Position numbers and translations under genes: made by a program
Assembly: GCA_934193095.1 (NCBI GenBank)
Contig: CAKPUX010000006.1
Location: 1 to 55,177 of the forward strand
DNA from: an uncultured Dialister sp.
GTDB lineage: Bacteria > Bacillota > Negativicutes > Veillonellales > Dialisteraceae
Reading direction: 5' to 3'
DNA: 55,177 bases
Shown here: in pieces, positions 1 through 7,017 of the stretch
Layout of the letters: the number at the start of each line of letters is the position of its first letter
Position numbering within the stretch: position 1 is the stretch's first letter
The notes under the pieces: model-generated
Told to the model about the DNA's origin: nothing
The model's database searches: none
Seen by the model: only the letters and a program-made list of their open reading frames with translations

Positions 1-285
1 TCCTGCCATATAGACCTCCCGTTTTGGATCGTAGTCCTTAAGTTCTATATGGTCATTATACTGCTTCATCCAGTGCCAGAGAACGGAACGGCTTGAAATG
101 TTGTATTTTGCTACGATGTCGTCAACGCTGCCCTCGCCCTGTTTCTCGTATTTCCTTACCCAGCCACGAAGACTCTGCACGGATATCCCATTCGCTCTAG
201 CGATTTGTCGGTAAGATCCTTTGCCGGAAAGATATTCTCTCACTCTGGCAAGCATCCAATCTGCTGAATGTTTCCTTTTAGCAAT
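1..285 (-). CDS. IS3-family transposase OrfA, partial (runs off the window)
   Basis: This is the N-terminal 95 codons of a transposase helix-turn-helix subunit. The reading shows the IS3/IS150-type OrfA pattern: a first HTH with the segment EYLSGKGSYRQIARANGIS, then a second HTH with KYNISSRSVLWHWMKQYN, then LKDYDPKREVYMAG. In IS3 elements OrfA binds the terminal repeats and is joined to OrfB by a -1 frameshift; OrfB would lie outside the window. An in-frame TAG at 298-300 leaves only five codons before the ATT at 283-285. No ATG or GTG is available, and an AGGGGGA ribosome binding site lies eight bases upstream, so ATT is the likely start. Functional state cannot be judged from this part. 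Confidence 0.8.
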   Translation of the reverse strand, partial: MAKRKHSADWMLARVREYLSGKGSYRQIARANGISVQSLRGWVRKYEKQGEGSVDDIVAKYNISSRSVLWHWMKQYNDHIELKDYDPKREVYMAG

Positions 286-291
286 AAAAAA

Positions 292-339
292 ATCCCCCTA
301 AAGCAGTTTGGTTATTTACCTTGTCTGCTTTAGGGGGAT
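292..339. repeat. Perfect 15-bp inverted repeat in the IS left end; also a minus-strand terminator
   Basis: Arms 292-306 and 325-339 are exact reverse complements around an 18-base loop. Read on the minus strand, the second arm is followed by TTTTTT (291-286), the form of an intrinsic terminator. The same arm carries the ribosome binding site of the OrfA gene. Transcripts entering from the neighbouring gene would therefore both terminate and bury the OrfA start, a protection strategy known for other insertion sequences (inference here). Confidence 0.7.
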
Positions 340-834
340 CATATCATTCATCAAATACAGGGCTTCCTCGTTCATTTGTTGCTTCTTTTGTTCCATGGAC
401 AACACAAATAAACCTAAATTAGCAGGGCCTCTTAGGTCAAACTTTCCCATTTCTTTAAGCAAATCCATCTTTGTCTCGGGAATATTATCCAAATCCATGG
501 TTGTTTTTCCAACAAACTTTTGAAAGCTGTTAGAGCAAGAAACAAGAGTTTTCATGAATTTGGAATTATCCAGTTTTTTGTCTAACCCAAACAAAGACAT
601 GATTCGTGCAGCAAGCATAATACGGCTGTCACGGGTAAGATTGGCAATCTGGTCAGTATGGGCTCGTATTTCCTGTACTTTAGACAGAATCTGATTTTCT
701 ACATCAATATTCTGCGAATCATGAATAGGACCGCCATGGAAATGGAATCTTGCAGAAGCAGGGGAGGGGACGACCACACATAGCATACAGAATAAAGCAC
801 CCAGACAGGCTACTTTAGAAAGACGGAGGGACAT
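316..834 (-). CDS. Secreted protein of unknown function, 3' end replaced by IS sequence
   Basis: This 172-residue exported protein is not recognised. It starts with a clear signal peptide (MSLRLSKVACLGALFCMLC, with cleavage likely after SPASA) followed by a His-rich stretch RFHFHGG and a mostly helical body. The ATG at 834 is chosen because AAAGGAG sits eight bases upstream; an in-frame TTG at 852 lies before the ribosome binding site. The last residues (IPLKQTR) and the stop are encoded by the putative IS end from 341 down, so the native C-terminus has probably been lost. The minus-strand hairpin with a T run at 339-286 now acts as its terminator. It is divergent from the lipoprotein gene at 985. 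Confidence 0.6.
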   Translation of the reverse strand: MSLRLSKVACLGALFCMLCVVVPSPASARFHFHGGPIHDSQNIDVENQILSKVQEIRAHTDQIANLTRDSRIMLAARIMSLFGLDKKLDNSKFMKTLVSCSNSFQKFVGKTTMDLDNIPETKMDLLKEMGKFDLRGPANLGLFVLSMEQKKQQMNEEALYLMNDMIPLKQTR

Positions 835-984
835 AAAAACAACTCCTTTCAAGAAAATAAAAAGAAAGTTGTAAATTCAAAAGAAAAAGAATATAATCGA
901 ATAAAAAGCATAAGCTATCCAATTAAATTATACCATAAATTGTTTATTCTATGAATCATGGAACTTTTAAAAAGGAGAAAACAG

Positions 985-1728
985 ATGAAAAAAGCATTGA
1001 GGATGATTACAGCAGGAATTTTAATTGGACTTGGAAGTGTAATGCTGCCGGGATGCGGAAATTCTAACGGTACAAGCAGCAGCGTTTCACAAAAAGCACC
1101 GCAAAGCGATATGGATAAATACAAAGCAGCCTGCATGACACTGAAACAAGATTATACTAAGTTGATGGATGTCTATAATAAATTCTATGAGGATCATAAA
1201 AACCAAAAAGATAAATATCCGTTGGTGGATTATCTGAAAGAATACAATGATGCAGGATTTAATGATAAAATTAAACACCAACTTGATGCTAAAGTAGAAA
1301 ATGATATTCGAACATTAGATGTGGATTCGGTCATTCACACGCATGAAATGGTAGAAGAAATGAAAACATTACCAGAAGCAAAACAAATTATCGATGACAT
1401 GGAAACACAAAAACAAATTTATTATGCTATGAGGGATAAAAACAAAAATAATCAAAAAGTCATTGAAGAAATGAGAAAATTTGACAAAGAACAAAATATG
1501 CCAAATAATTTAGTTGACTTCCAAACTTACCAAGGGTTAAAACTTGTAACAGGCACGTATCTTGAATTAGAGCATATTGCATTAAATAAGCAAAGAACAA
1601 CCAAAAACTTGTTTGACAAACCAACAAATGTAAGTAATGAAGATTGCAAAAAAGCAAAAAAATACCTAAGAGAATACCGAAAAAAAATAGGTTGGGATGC
1701 AGATCCCCGTCTCGAAGATAACGTATAA
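985..1728 (+). CDS. Lipoprotein of unknown function
   Basis: This 247-residue lipoprotein is not assigned to a family. A short basic N-terminus and hydrophobic segment lead to a lipobox, VMLPGC, so it should be diacylated and membrane-anchored; a Ser/Asn/Gly-rich linker follows. The remainder is charged, strongly helical and rich in Lys and Glu, with possible coiled coil around VEEMKTLPEAKQIIDDME. ATG 985 is preferred over the upstream ATG at 958 because AAAGGAG precedes it by eight bases and the lipobox geometry fits. It is a single-gene unit closed by a strong terminator at 1732-1766. Its AT-rich codon use matches the rest of the island. Confidence 0.75.
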   Translation: MKKALRMITAGILIGLGSVMLPGCGNSNGTSSSVSQKAPQSDMDKYKAACMTLKQDYTKLMDVYNKFYEDHKNQKDKYPLVDYLKEYNDAGFNDKIKHQLDAKVENDIRTLDVDSVIHTHEMVEEMKTLPEAKQIIDDMETQKQIYYAMRDKNKNNQKVIEEMRKFDKEQNMPNNLVDFQTYQGLKLVTGTYLELEHIALNKQRTTKNLFDKPTNVSNEDCKKAKKYLREYRKKIGWDADPRLEDNV

Positions 1729-1731
1729 TAT

Positions 1732-1766
1732 AAAAGAGCCTTCTGCTTTAAGCAGAAGGCTCTTTT
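1732..1766 (+). terminator. Intrinsic terminator after the lipoprotein gene
   Basis: AAAAGAGCCTTCTGCTT is followed almost at once by its perfect complement ending in CTCTTTT. It lies a few bases after the stop at 1728 and is symmetric enough to work in both directions. Confidence 0.9.
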
Positions 1767-1844
1767 ACGTAATAAAACTCATTGAAGAAAATACAATAAA
1801 GGATATCCAATAATTATTGTTAAATAAACTGTCTAAAAATCCTT

Positions 1845-2038
1845 TTACTGCGAAACAGGAACATTTAATGTCACATCAGCTAATGAATCATTCTTAGTTG
1901 AATCGGCACCTAAAGCATTCAGTTTCTCTGCAAGAATCAGATTTTGTTTAGCAAGAACAGCTACCGCCTGTTTAAGGGATTCAAGCTCTTCCTTATAGGC
2001 AGGTTCCATCTTTGGCGCAGCATGACCTAATGCAATTG
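1845..2038 (-). pseudogene. C-terminal fragment of a surface protein, probably a trimeric autotransporter tail
   Basis: A 60-codon open stretch ends at TAA 1845-1847 and is closed upstream by an in-frame TAG, with no usable start. The product is a short linker followed by a heptad-rich helix (YKEELESLKQAVAVLAKQNL, then LAEKLNAL) and ends VTLNVPVSQ. A helix of this type also follows the membrane anchor of the adhesin remnant at 7018-9581, so this is read as the tail of a deleted relative. The family assignment is inference from composition and position. Confidence 0.4.
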
Positions 2039-2250
2039 ACTATATATGTTTTATAGAAGAAAAGAGGATAGGATATAAAAGAGAAATAGAAGAAAATAAC
2101 AAAGGATGTTTCTGCAAATGAAAAAAACTGCTAGAAGGGAAAAATAAAATACAGGAAAAAGAATTCCGATAGACTCTTTCGGTAAAAAGCAAGTTTTTTA
2201 CCTAAAAAATGAAAAGGGAAAATAGAAGAGTTTCTCTTTTGGGTGACTTC

Positions 2251-2279
2251 TTGACAAACAAAGCAACAATGAATAAAGT
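2251..2279 (+). promoter_or_regulatory. Sigma-70-type promoter upstream of the secreted protein at 2356
   Basis: TTGACA at 2251-2256 and TAAAGT at 2274-2279 are separated by 17 bases, giving a perfect -35 and a moderate -10. It lies about 75 bases before the ATG. Confidence 0.5.
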
Positions 2280-2355
2280 AACCATAGAAAGGGAAATTTT
2301 GAGATAGGAAATGTCTATCTCAAAAAAGCTGTTAAAAAGAAAAAGAGGACGCTAT

Positions 2356-3000
2356 ATGAACAAAATCAAGAAGATGATACTGACAGCAATTTTGGGAACG
2401 ACCTTACTTTGGGGAGGAACGGCAGACGCTTTTGATTTGATTGAGGATGCCAATACATTTACAAAGGATCCTAACGTAGCAGTAACATTATATCTAGGAA
2501 TGAGCCGTGAAGAGGTCGATCATAATTTTGATGGGGCTGGATGGGAAATCAGAATCGATGAAAGGAAGGATAAACGCTATAGTAACCATGCCACCAAGTT
2601 TCGGAGAACAGATAAACTTGACAATCTGCCTTTCTTTCAGGAAGAAATCATCATTGTGGACTATACTAACGATGGATATGTAAAAGATTATCGAATAGAA
2701 TTTAATTACATGAGTCCTAATTATTATGGCGGGGAAGTAGAAAAACTAAAGAAAGAAGACATCGAAAGACTGAAGCGAAATGCATTTATCATTCTAAGAG
2801 ACATGACCAAAAATCTAACTGCAGCATTAGGGAAACCGGATGCACCCATGCGAACAGACTATTTGCCTTTTGATAAATATCCAGCTAGAGAATATACTCT
2901 GGAATGGAAAAACGAAAAAGGTTCATGGATTATCGGTGGATATATTGAATCAAGAGGCATCATCAAAATGGATTACCAGGTTTACGCACCCCGCCCATAG
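2356..3000 (+). CDS. Secreted protein of unknown function
   Basis: This 214-residue exported protein has a signal peptide (MNKIKKMILTAILGTTLLWG, with cleavage likely after GTADA). The mature part is charged, with aromatic-rich beta-like stretches such as YVKDYRIEFNYMSPNYYGG and a final WIIGGYIESRGIIKMDY segment. No family was recognised. ATG 2356 is chosen because the signal peptide begins there and AAAAGAGG precedes it; an earlier ATG at 2311 would put a long basic leader before the signal. It is a single-gene unit with its own promoter (2251) and terminator (3003). Confidence 0.7.
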   Translation: MNKIKKMILTAILGTTLLWGGTADAFDLIEDANTFTKDPNVAVTLYLGMSREEVDHNFDGAGWEIRIDERKDKRYSNHATKFRRTDKLDNLPFFQEEIIIVDYTNDGYVKDYRIEFNYMSPNYYGGEVEKLKKEDIERLKRNAFIILRDMTKNLTAALGKPDAPMRTDYLPFDKYPAREYTLEWKNEKGSWIIGGYIESRGIIKMDYQVYAPRP

Positions 3001-3002
3001 CC

Positions 3003-3033
3003 AAAAAGGCTGTGCAAAAGCACAGCCTTTTTT
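3003..3033. terminator. Bidirectional intrinsic terminator
   Basis: AAAAAGGCTGTGC, a four-base loop, then GCACAGCCTTTTTT. It lies between the converging ends of the secreted-protein gene (stop at 3000) and the minus-strand pseudogene (stop at 3035), and has T runs on both strands. Confidence 0.9.
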
Positions 3034-3034
3034 A

Positions 3035-4689
3035 TTATACTTTAAACTCTTCCGTGCAATGGTCGGCAGAAAGCCAAATAGTGCTAAAACTATCATTTTT
3101 CGTGGCTGTTTTTAAGTACCATGAATCAGCATCATGACGAGCTAAAAGAATACCATTGGCAAAATCATAAGTACGGAAATGATCTAGCAAGAACCGTTTA
3201 GGGAAAGACAAACCAACTTCATTGTCATCTACATACATTCGGCAAGCAATTTCACCAACGTCAACAATTTTAGGGAAAAGTCGGTCGAAACTCAAAGTAA
3301 GACTATCTTTATTGACATGATTACAATTCCGAATTACTTCATTGGCTTTCCAAGCCAACATACCAAAAGAAATATCATGAGACTCAAAATAATTTAGCAA
3401 ATCAAGATTTTAGATAAGAAACATTTTAATGGAACTGACATGGTCTAAGGAAGAATAGGAAGCTGCAGTGGTAGAAATATAAAACAGCAAGTGATACTTA
3501 ACACGAGAAGGACCAGATAAAAAAGAAGCCGGAATAAACTTATCCGTATTATCAGCACCCGGAACCAAATGGCCTAATGGAAACAAATACCCAGTAAATA
3601 AATCCCCTTGAGAAAATTTATCTAAGAAATTGGTATTCAGAGAAATCTCTGTAAAAGGGTCTAAAGAACTGGGGATGATTTTGTGCTTCTGAAGATAAGG
3701 ACAAATCCGCTAATAGAAAAAGTCACAAAGCTCTTTGCTTAAAGATCTTACATTCTTTTTGATAGAAGGCTTTGATGGATTCGTAATAGAAACAGGAGCT
3801 GGAATAGAAGCTGCATTAAAAGATACAGATTCAGATACTTGCGAAGGCATGGAAAAAATTCTTGAATCATTTTTTTAGAAACATAAGACCAATCCACATG
3901 CTTGGAAGTATCACATGAGGTTGAGGATGGCTGCAAAACGGCTCCTCCATGAAGAAATTCAGATTCTATAAAATTTTCTTCCAGGAACAAACGATTTATG
4001 ACCAAATTACATGGATGCTCTTTTTTAAGCGACAACCAGTGACACAAATATGCATGTTTTTCAAAAGTCTTTTACCATCCGGGGCATTCTCTAATTGGGG
4101 AAAGCCTTCCGTCAGCGGAATTTTTTCACTAAGTGGGTTATTATCAAGGACTTTAGTACGAGCAAACTCTTCTAATTTTTGAAAATCAAAGCCTTGGAAT
4201 AACAAGTAATTTGCCAGACGTTTTCTCGAGATGCAAAGGAAATAGATTTTTTTCAAGAAAGAAAAATCAGATACTTTATATAAAGAAATATCAGCCTTGG
4301 GCCCAAAAAGATTATTAAGTTATTCAATGCTAATTCTAGATTTACAGCAAGGGCAGCCAATAAAGGCAGATTTTCGATTAGAGACAGCCACTTCTTTTTC
4401 AAGTTCAGATTTCCACTCTTTTATTTCTTCTACATCATTTTCAAGAGCAAGGATTACCTGCGTGGATGGAAGCTCAATATACTTATTAACCGGAATCGCC
4501 ATAGAAACATGAAGGCTATCAATAAATTCTGCAGCAAAATTCTTGCTTTTAATGTCAAGCCCATTATTTCTGGAAATAGAAATCGCAGGAAGCGCTACTC
4601 CCAAATCTCTAATTTGTTCAGAAATAAAAGCGCGGATGTCTTCATCCGAATAAAGTCACCGGACATTCAAATTCAACAATTTTCATCAT
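3035..4689 (-). pseudogene. Decayed gene for a large protein with a CPCC zinc knuckle
   Basis: Read on the minus strand from ATG 4689 (AAGGAGC ribosome binding site) this was a protein of roughly 540 residues, now broken at least six times. It starts MMKIVEFECPVTLFG and shifts frame within about 15 codons. It then resumes as DEDIRAFISEQIRDLGV and runs to SAFIGCPCCKSRIS, followed by a stop near 4320. More shifts occur near 4030 and 3870, with stops near 3710 and 3410; the last piece (3400 to 3035) ends TEEFKV at the shared terminator. The CPCC motif suggests a structural zinc site. No family was recognised. Collinear fragments on one strand with one start and one terminator argue for a single decaying gene. 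Confidence 0.6.
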
Positions 4690-4800
4690 AAAATGCTCCT
4701 TTATATGCACGTAAAAGGACAAAATATTTTCTATTCATAATAGGAAATTGAAAATTACTACATTGAATTTGATGGATATAAAAAAGTAAAAGTATAAAAA

Positions 4801-4839
4801 AACAAAAAAATCTTGGGAATTTTCCAAGATTTTTTTGTT
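4801..4839. terminator. Perfect 16-bp inverted repeat, bidirectional terminator
   Basis: AACAAAAAAATCTTGG (4801-4816) and its exact complement (4824-4839) flank a seven-base loop, giving T runs on both strands. It lies between two divergently oriented genes, so it cannot end either; it may insulate them or be left from a deleted gene. Confidence 0.75.
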
Positions 4840-4878
4840 TTCTATTCCAAAGAGCGCATCTTTGACAAGCAAAACGAG

Positions 4879-4884
4879 TATAAT
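4879..4884 (+). promoter_or_regulatory. Probable -10 box of the M48 peptidase gene
   Basis: A consensus TATAAT lies about 48 bases before the ATG. A TTGACA at 4862-4867 is only 11 bases upstream of it, too close for a normal -35, so the -35 is unresolved. Confidence 0.35.
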
Positions 4885-4931
4885 AAGAAAAGAAAGGCTT
4901 TTTTTAAGAAAAGAGAAAAGAGGGAAAACAA

Positions 4932-6032
4932 ATGAAGAAGAACAAACTCATGGCATGTATCATGAGCGCTGTATGTGCGATGGGAATAACCACAGCAGGA
5001 ATAGAAACTGCATCTGCTTTCAATGTAGGTGGAGTCATCGGAGTTGTTCTTGGAGGAGCAGCAGCTTACAAACAAATTGATGAATACGTCCATTATGTGA
5101 ATGATACTGAAGAAGGAAGACAGGCTTACTTCCGAATGACAAAAGAGGAAATGGGTGTGAACGAAGACCCATATTATAATGGAATGCTTCGAACGCTCAT
5201 GCAGGATTTAACAACCGGGGTTGCCACCGTAGACCCCACGGTTTATGATAAACCATTCCTGTATTTTTTGAACAATGATACATCTTTTAATGCATCTTGT
5301 GGATTAGGGCATGTTATGACGGTCAATGTCGGTCTTTTTAGAATTTCAGACAACATTGATGAGGTAGCTTTCGTTATCGGGCATGAAATGGGTCACGGAA
5401 TGAAAGATCATTCACTCAAAGGGACACAGAAAAAAATGAGAACCGTCATCGGTGCCTCGGTAGCTGCCGAAGCTATGGGCGGGGGCGCTGCAGCCAATAT
5501 TGCCATGAAAGCACTGGTCGGACAGATTAACAATATCCAGATTACAAAGAAGCAGGAATGGGAAGCAGATAACCTTGCCTTTGATTATGCTTACAATGCA
5601 GGATATAACCCGGGAGCCGGAGCTGCCATCTGGGTACGAGTAAATGAAAGAATGGGCGAATTTAAAAACGACCTCGTCGGCGAAATTTTCAACCCGAATG
5701 ACCATCCAAGCAATCATGACAGGCAAATGAATTATGAAAAGAAGCTGACTGAACTTTCAAAAGGACATGTCACCATCAAAAAAGATACTAACATGGTTCA
5801 GATTAACGGGAAAGACTTCACGGAACCTGCAGCAATTAGCAGCATGAGCAGCCAAGAAAGAAAATATTTTTTGATGGGAAATCTGGCTGCTGCTTATGAC
5901 CATGGAGAAAATAAGCAAAAAGCCTACAACTCCAATGGAACAGTCTATTTAGGAAACCAAGCAATCATCACACCAACCGATGGAGACGAATCAGCAGATA
6001 CCTTGGTCAAAAAACTGAATGCCATTAAATAA
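4932..6032 (+). CDS. Secreted M48-family zinc metalloprotease
   Basis: A 366-residue exported peptidase. A signal peptide (residues 1-29, ending ETASA) is followed by a Gly/Ala-rich hydrophobic stretch and then the catalytic core. The zinc-binding HExxH motif is HEMGH at residues 151-155 (Glu152 catalytic), and the third ligand lies in EWEAD at 209-213, the spacing seen in M48 enzymes of the YfgC/BepA and LoiP type. In diderms such proteins act in the periplasm on misassembled envelope proteins; the substrate here is unknown. It lacks the TPR tail of BepA. The downstream lipoprotein at 6091 starts 58 bases later with no terminator between, so the two are probably co-transcribed. Confidence 0.9.
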   Translation: MKKNKLMACIMSAVCAMGITTAGIETASAFNVGGVIGVVLGGAAAYKQIDEYVHYVNDTEEGRQAYFRMTKEEMGVNEDPYYNGMLRTLMQDLTTGVATVDPTVYDKPFLYFLNNDTSFNASCGLGHVMTVNVGLFRISDNIDEVAFVIGHEMGHGMKDHSLKGTQKKMRTVIGASVAAEAMGGGAAANIAMKALVGQINNIQITKKQEWEADNLAFDYAYNAGYNPGAGAAIWVRVNERMGEFKNDLVGEIFNPNDHPSNHDRQMNYEKKLTELSKGHVTIKKDTNMVQINGKDFTEPAAISSMSSQERKYFLMGNLAAAYDHGENKQKAYNSNGTVYLGNQAIITPTDGDESADTLVKKLNAIK

Positions 6033-6090
6033 ATCAAGAAAAACCTGAATTTCCAGGCATAAAATAGAAAAAAAGAAAAGAAGAAAACAA

Positions 6091-6672
6091 ATGAAGAAAT
6101 GGATGAAAGCAGCAGCCCTGGGTATTGTCACCGTGGGGCTCGTAGCCTCTCTGGGTGGATGTGGTTCCTCAGACAAGTTCGTTGGGGACTGGTCGGATTT
6201 GGATGAAAGCATGCAAAACATTGAAAAATTAAACAGAGTACCAAACATGGAAACCCCTAAATACCACACCCTGCACATTGAAAAAAATGGAAAAGACTAT
6301 TTAGTAAATGGCATTGAATACACCTATCCAGCTTCTGCATTGCCGTTGGCTACTCGTGAAAAAGGCAAATGCTGGGTCAGACTCTCGCAACACTATTTCT
6401 GGGGAAACAGCACTTTCGTAAGACAGGGAGAAAGCAATACTATGAAACCAACTGTGTCTACCTGGGGCATTGAAAGCATCGACTATATCGAAAAAGGAGA
6501 CAAACTGCAGGTACATCACCCAAGAGGATATACGGTAACCATGACCCGCACAAAAGACAAAAATGAAATCACAAAGTACACCGCCAAGATGCAGGAAAAA
6601 CTGACAGCTATTATGGCAAAGTACGGCGTTGAAATGAAATACAATGATAAGGTACTGGAAGCAAACAAATAA
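6091..6672 (+). CDS. Lipoprotein of unknown function downstream of the M48 peptidase
   Basis: A 193-residue lipoprotein: basic start, hydrophobic segment, lipobox SLGGC with Cys24, then a polar body. The mature region contains YHTLHIEKNGKDYLVNGIEY and HHPRGYTVTMTRTKDKNEI, which look like beta-strand repeats of the kind found in small lipocalin-like or DUF lipoproteins; no specific family is claimed. The ribosome binding site is weak (GAAAAGAAG) as for the upstream peptidase gene. Shared transcription with the M48 gene suggests an envelope-maintenance pair, but that is inference. A terminator follows at 6698. Confidence 0.75.
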   Translation: MKKWMKAAALGIVTVGLVASLGGCGSSDKFVGDWSDLDESMQNIEKLNRVPNMETPKYHTLHIEKNGKDYLVNGIEYTYPASALPLATREKGKCWVRLSQHYFWGNSTFVRQGESNTMKPTVSTWGIESIDYIEKGDKLQVHHPRGYTVTMTRTKDKNEITKYTAKMQEKLTAIMAKYGVEMKYNDKVLEANK

Positions 6673-6697
6673 TCAAAACAATGAAAGTCACACAAAG

Positions 6698-6725
6698 GCC
6701 CGCCATATCTGACGGGCTTTTATAT
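6698..6725 (+). terminator. Intrinsic terminator of the M48-lipoprotein unit
   Basis: GCCCGCC, a six-base loop, then GACGGGC followed by TTTTATATT. One mismatch in the stem. Confidence 0.7.
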
Positions 6726-7017
6726 TGAAAAAGACAGATCAAGGTGAAGGACCTGTCATTTGCGGCAGTCAATTACCTGCAAATTTAATTAGCATATTTA
6801 AAATTTTAAAAGAGTGAAGGAAAACCGTAGTGAATATCAAATAATGAAGAAACTGATACAACAGCAAGAAAAACTTTCAGAAAGTCCATGAAACGCAGAA
6901 TTTACTATACTTTATAGAAGAAACGGAATATAATAAAGAAAATCACAGTAGCTATTGAAGTATGGGATACGAGCGGACTTCGATAGCTGCTTATTTTTTT
7001 GAATGGAGGAATAAGAT
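6726..7017 (+). promoter_or_regulatory. Adhesin-remnant upstream region with attenuator-like hairpin
   Basis: A TATAAT at about 6929-6934 is a likely -10. Downstream, GTAGCTATTGAAGT (6948-6961) pairs completely, allowing G-U pairs, with ACTTCGATAGCTGC (6977-6990), and TTATTTTTTT follows. This is a full intrinsic terminator lying between promoter and ribosome binding site (TGGAGGA at 7004-7010), so it could be an attenuator of the adhesin gene. The rest of the interval shows nothing recognisable. Confidence 0.55.

Larger units (their letters stand above)
1..341 (-). mobile_element. IS3-family insertion sequence, left end
   Basis: The element probably begins with the minus-strand TGATC at 341-337 and runs leftwards out of the window. 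Support: an IS3-type OrfA starts 56 bases inside; the sequence just inside 341 resembles the sequence just inside 55102 at the other end of the window (shared TGATC, CCCCT, AAG, AGACA, GG and AAATA blocks in order); and the neighbouring gene ends inside this segment. No target duplication can be checked because the other end is missing. Confidence 0.6.
1767..2355. other. Gene-poor AT-rich stretch
   Basis: Apart from the minus-strand tail fragment at 1845-2038 this interval holds no convincing gene. From about 2040 to 2250 it is purine-rich on the plus strand, with repeated GAAAAG and GGATA-like words but no clear repeat unit. The promoter for the next gene lies at 2251-2279. Confidence 0.6.
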
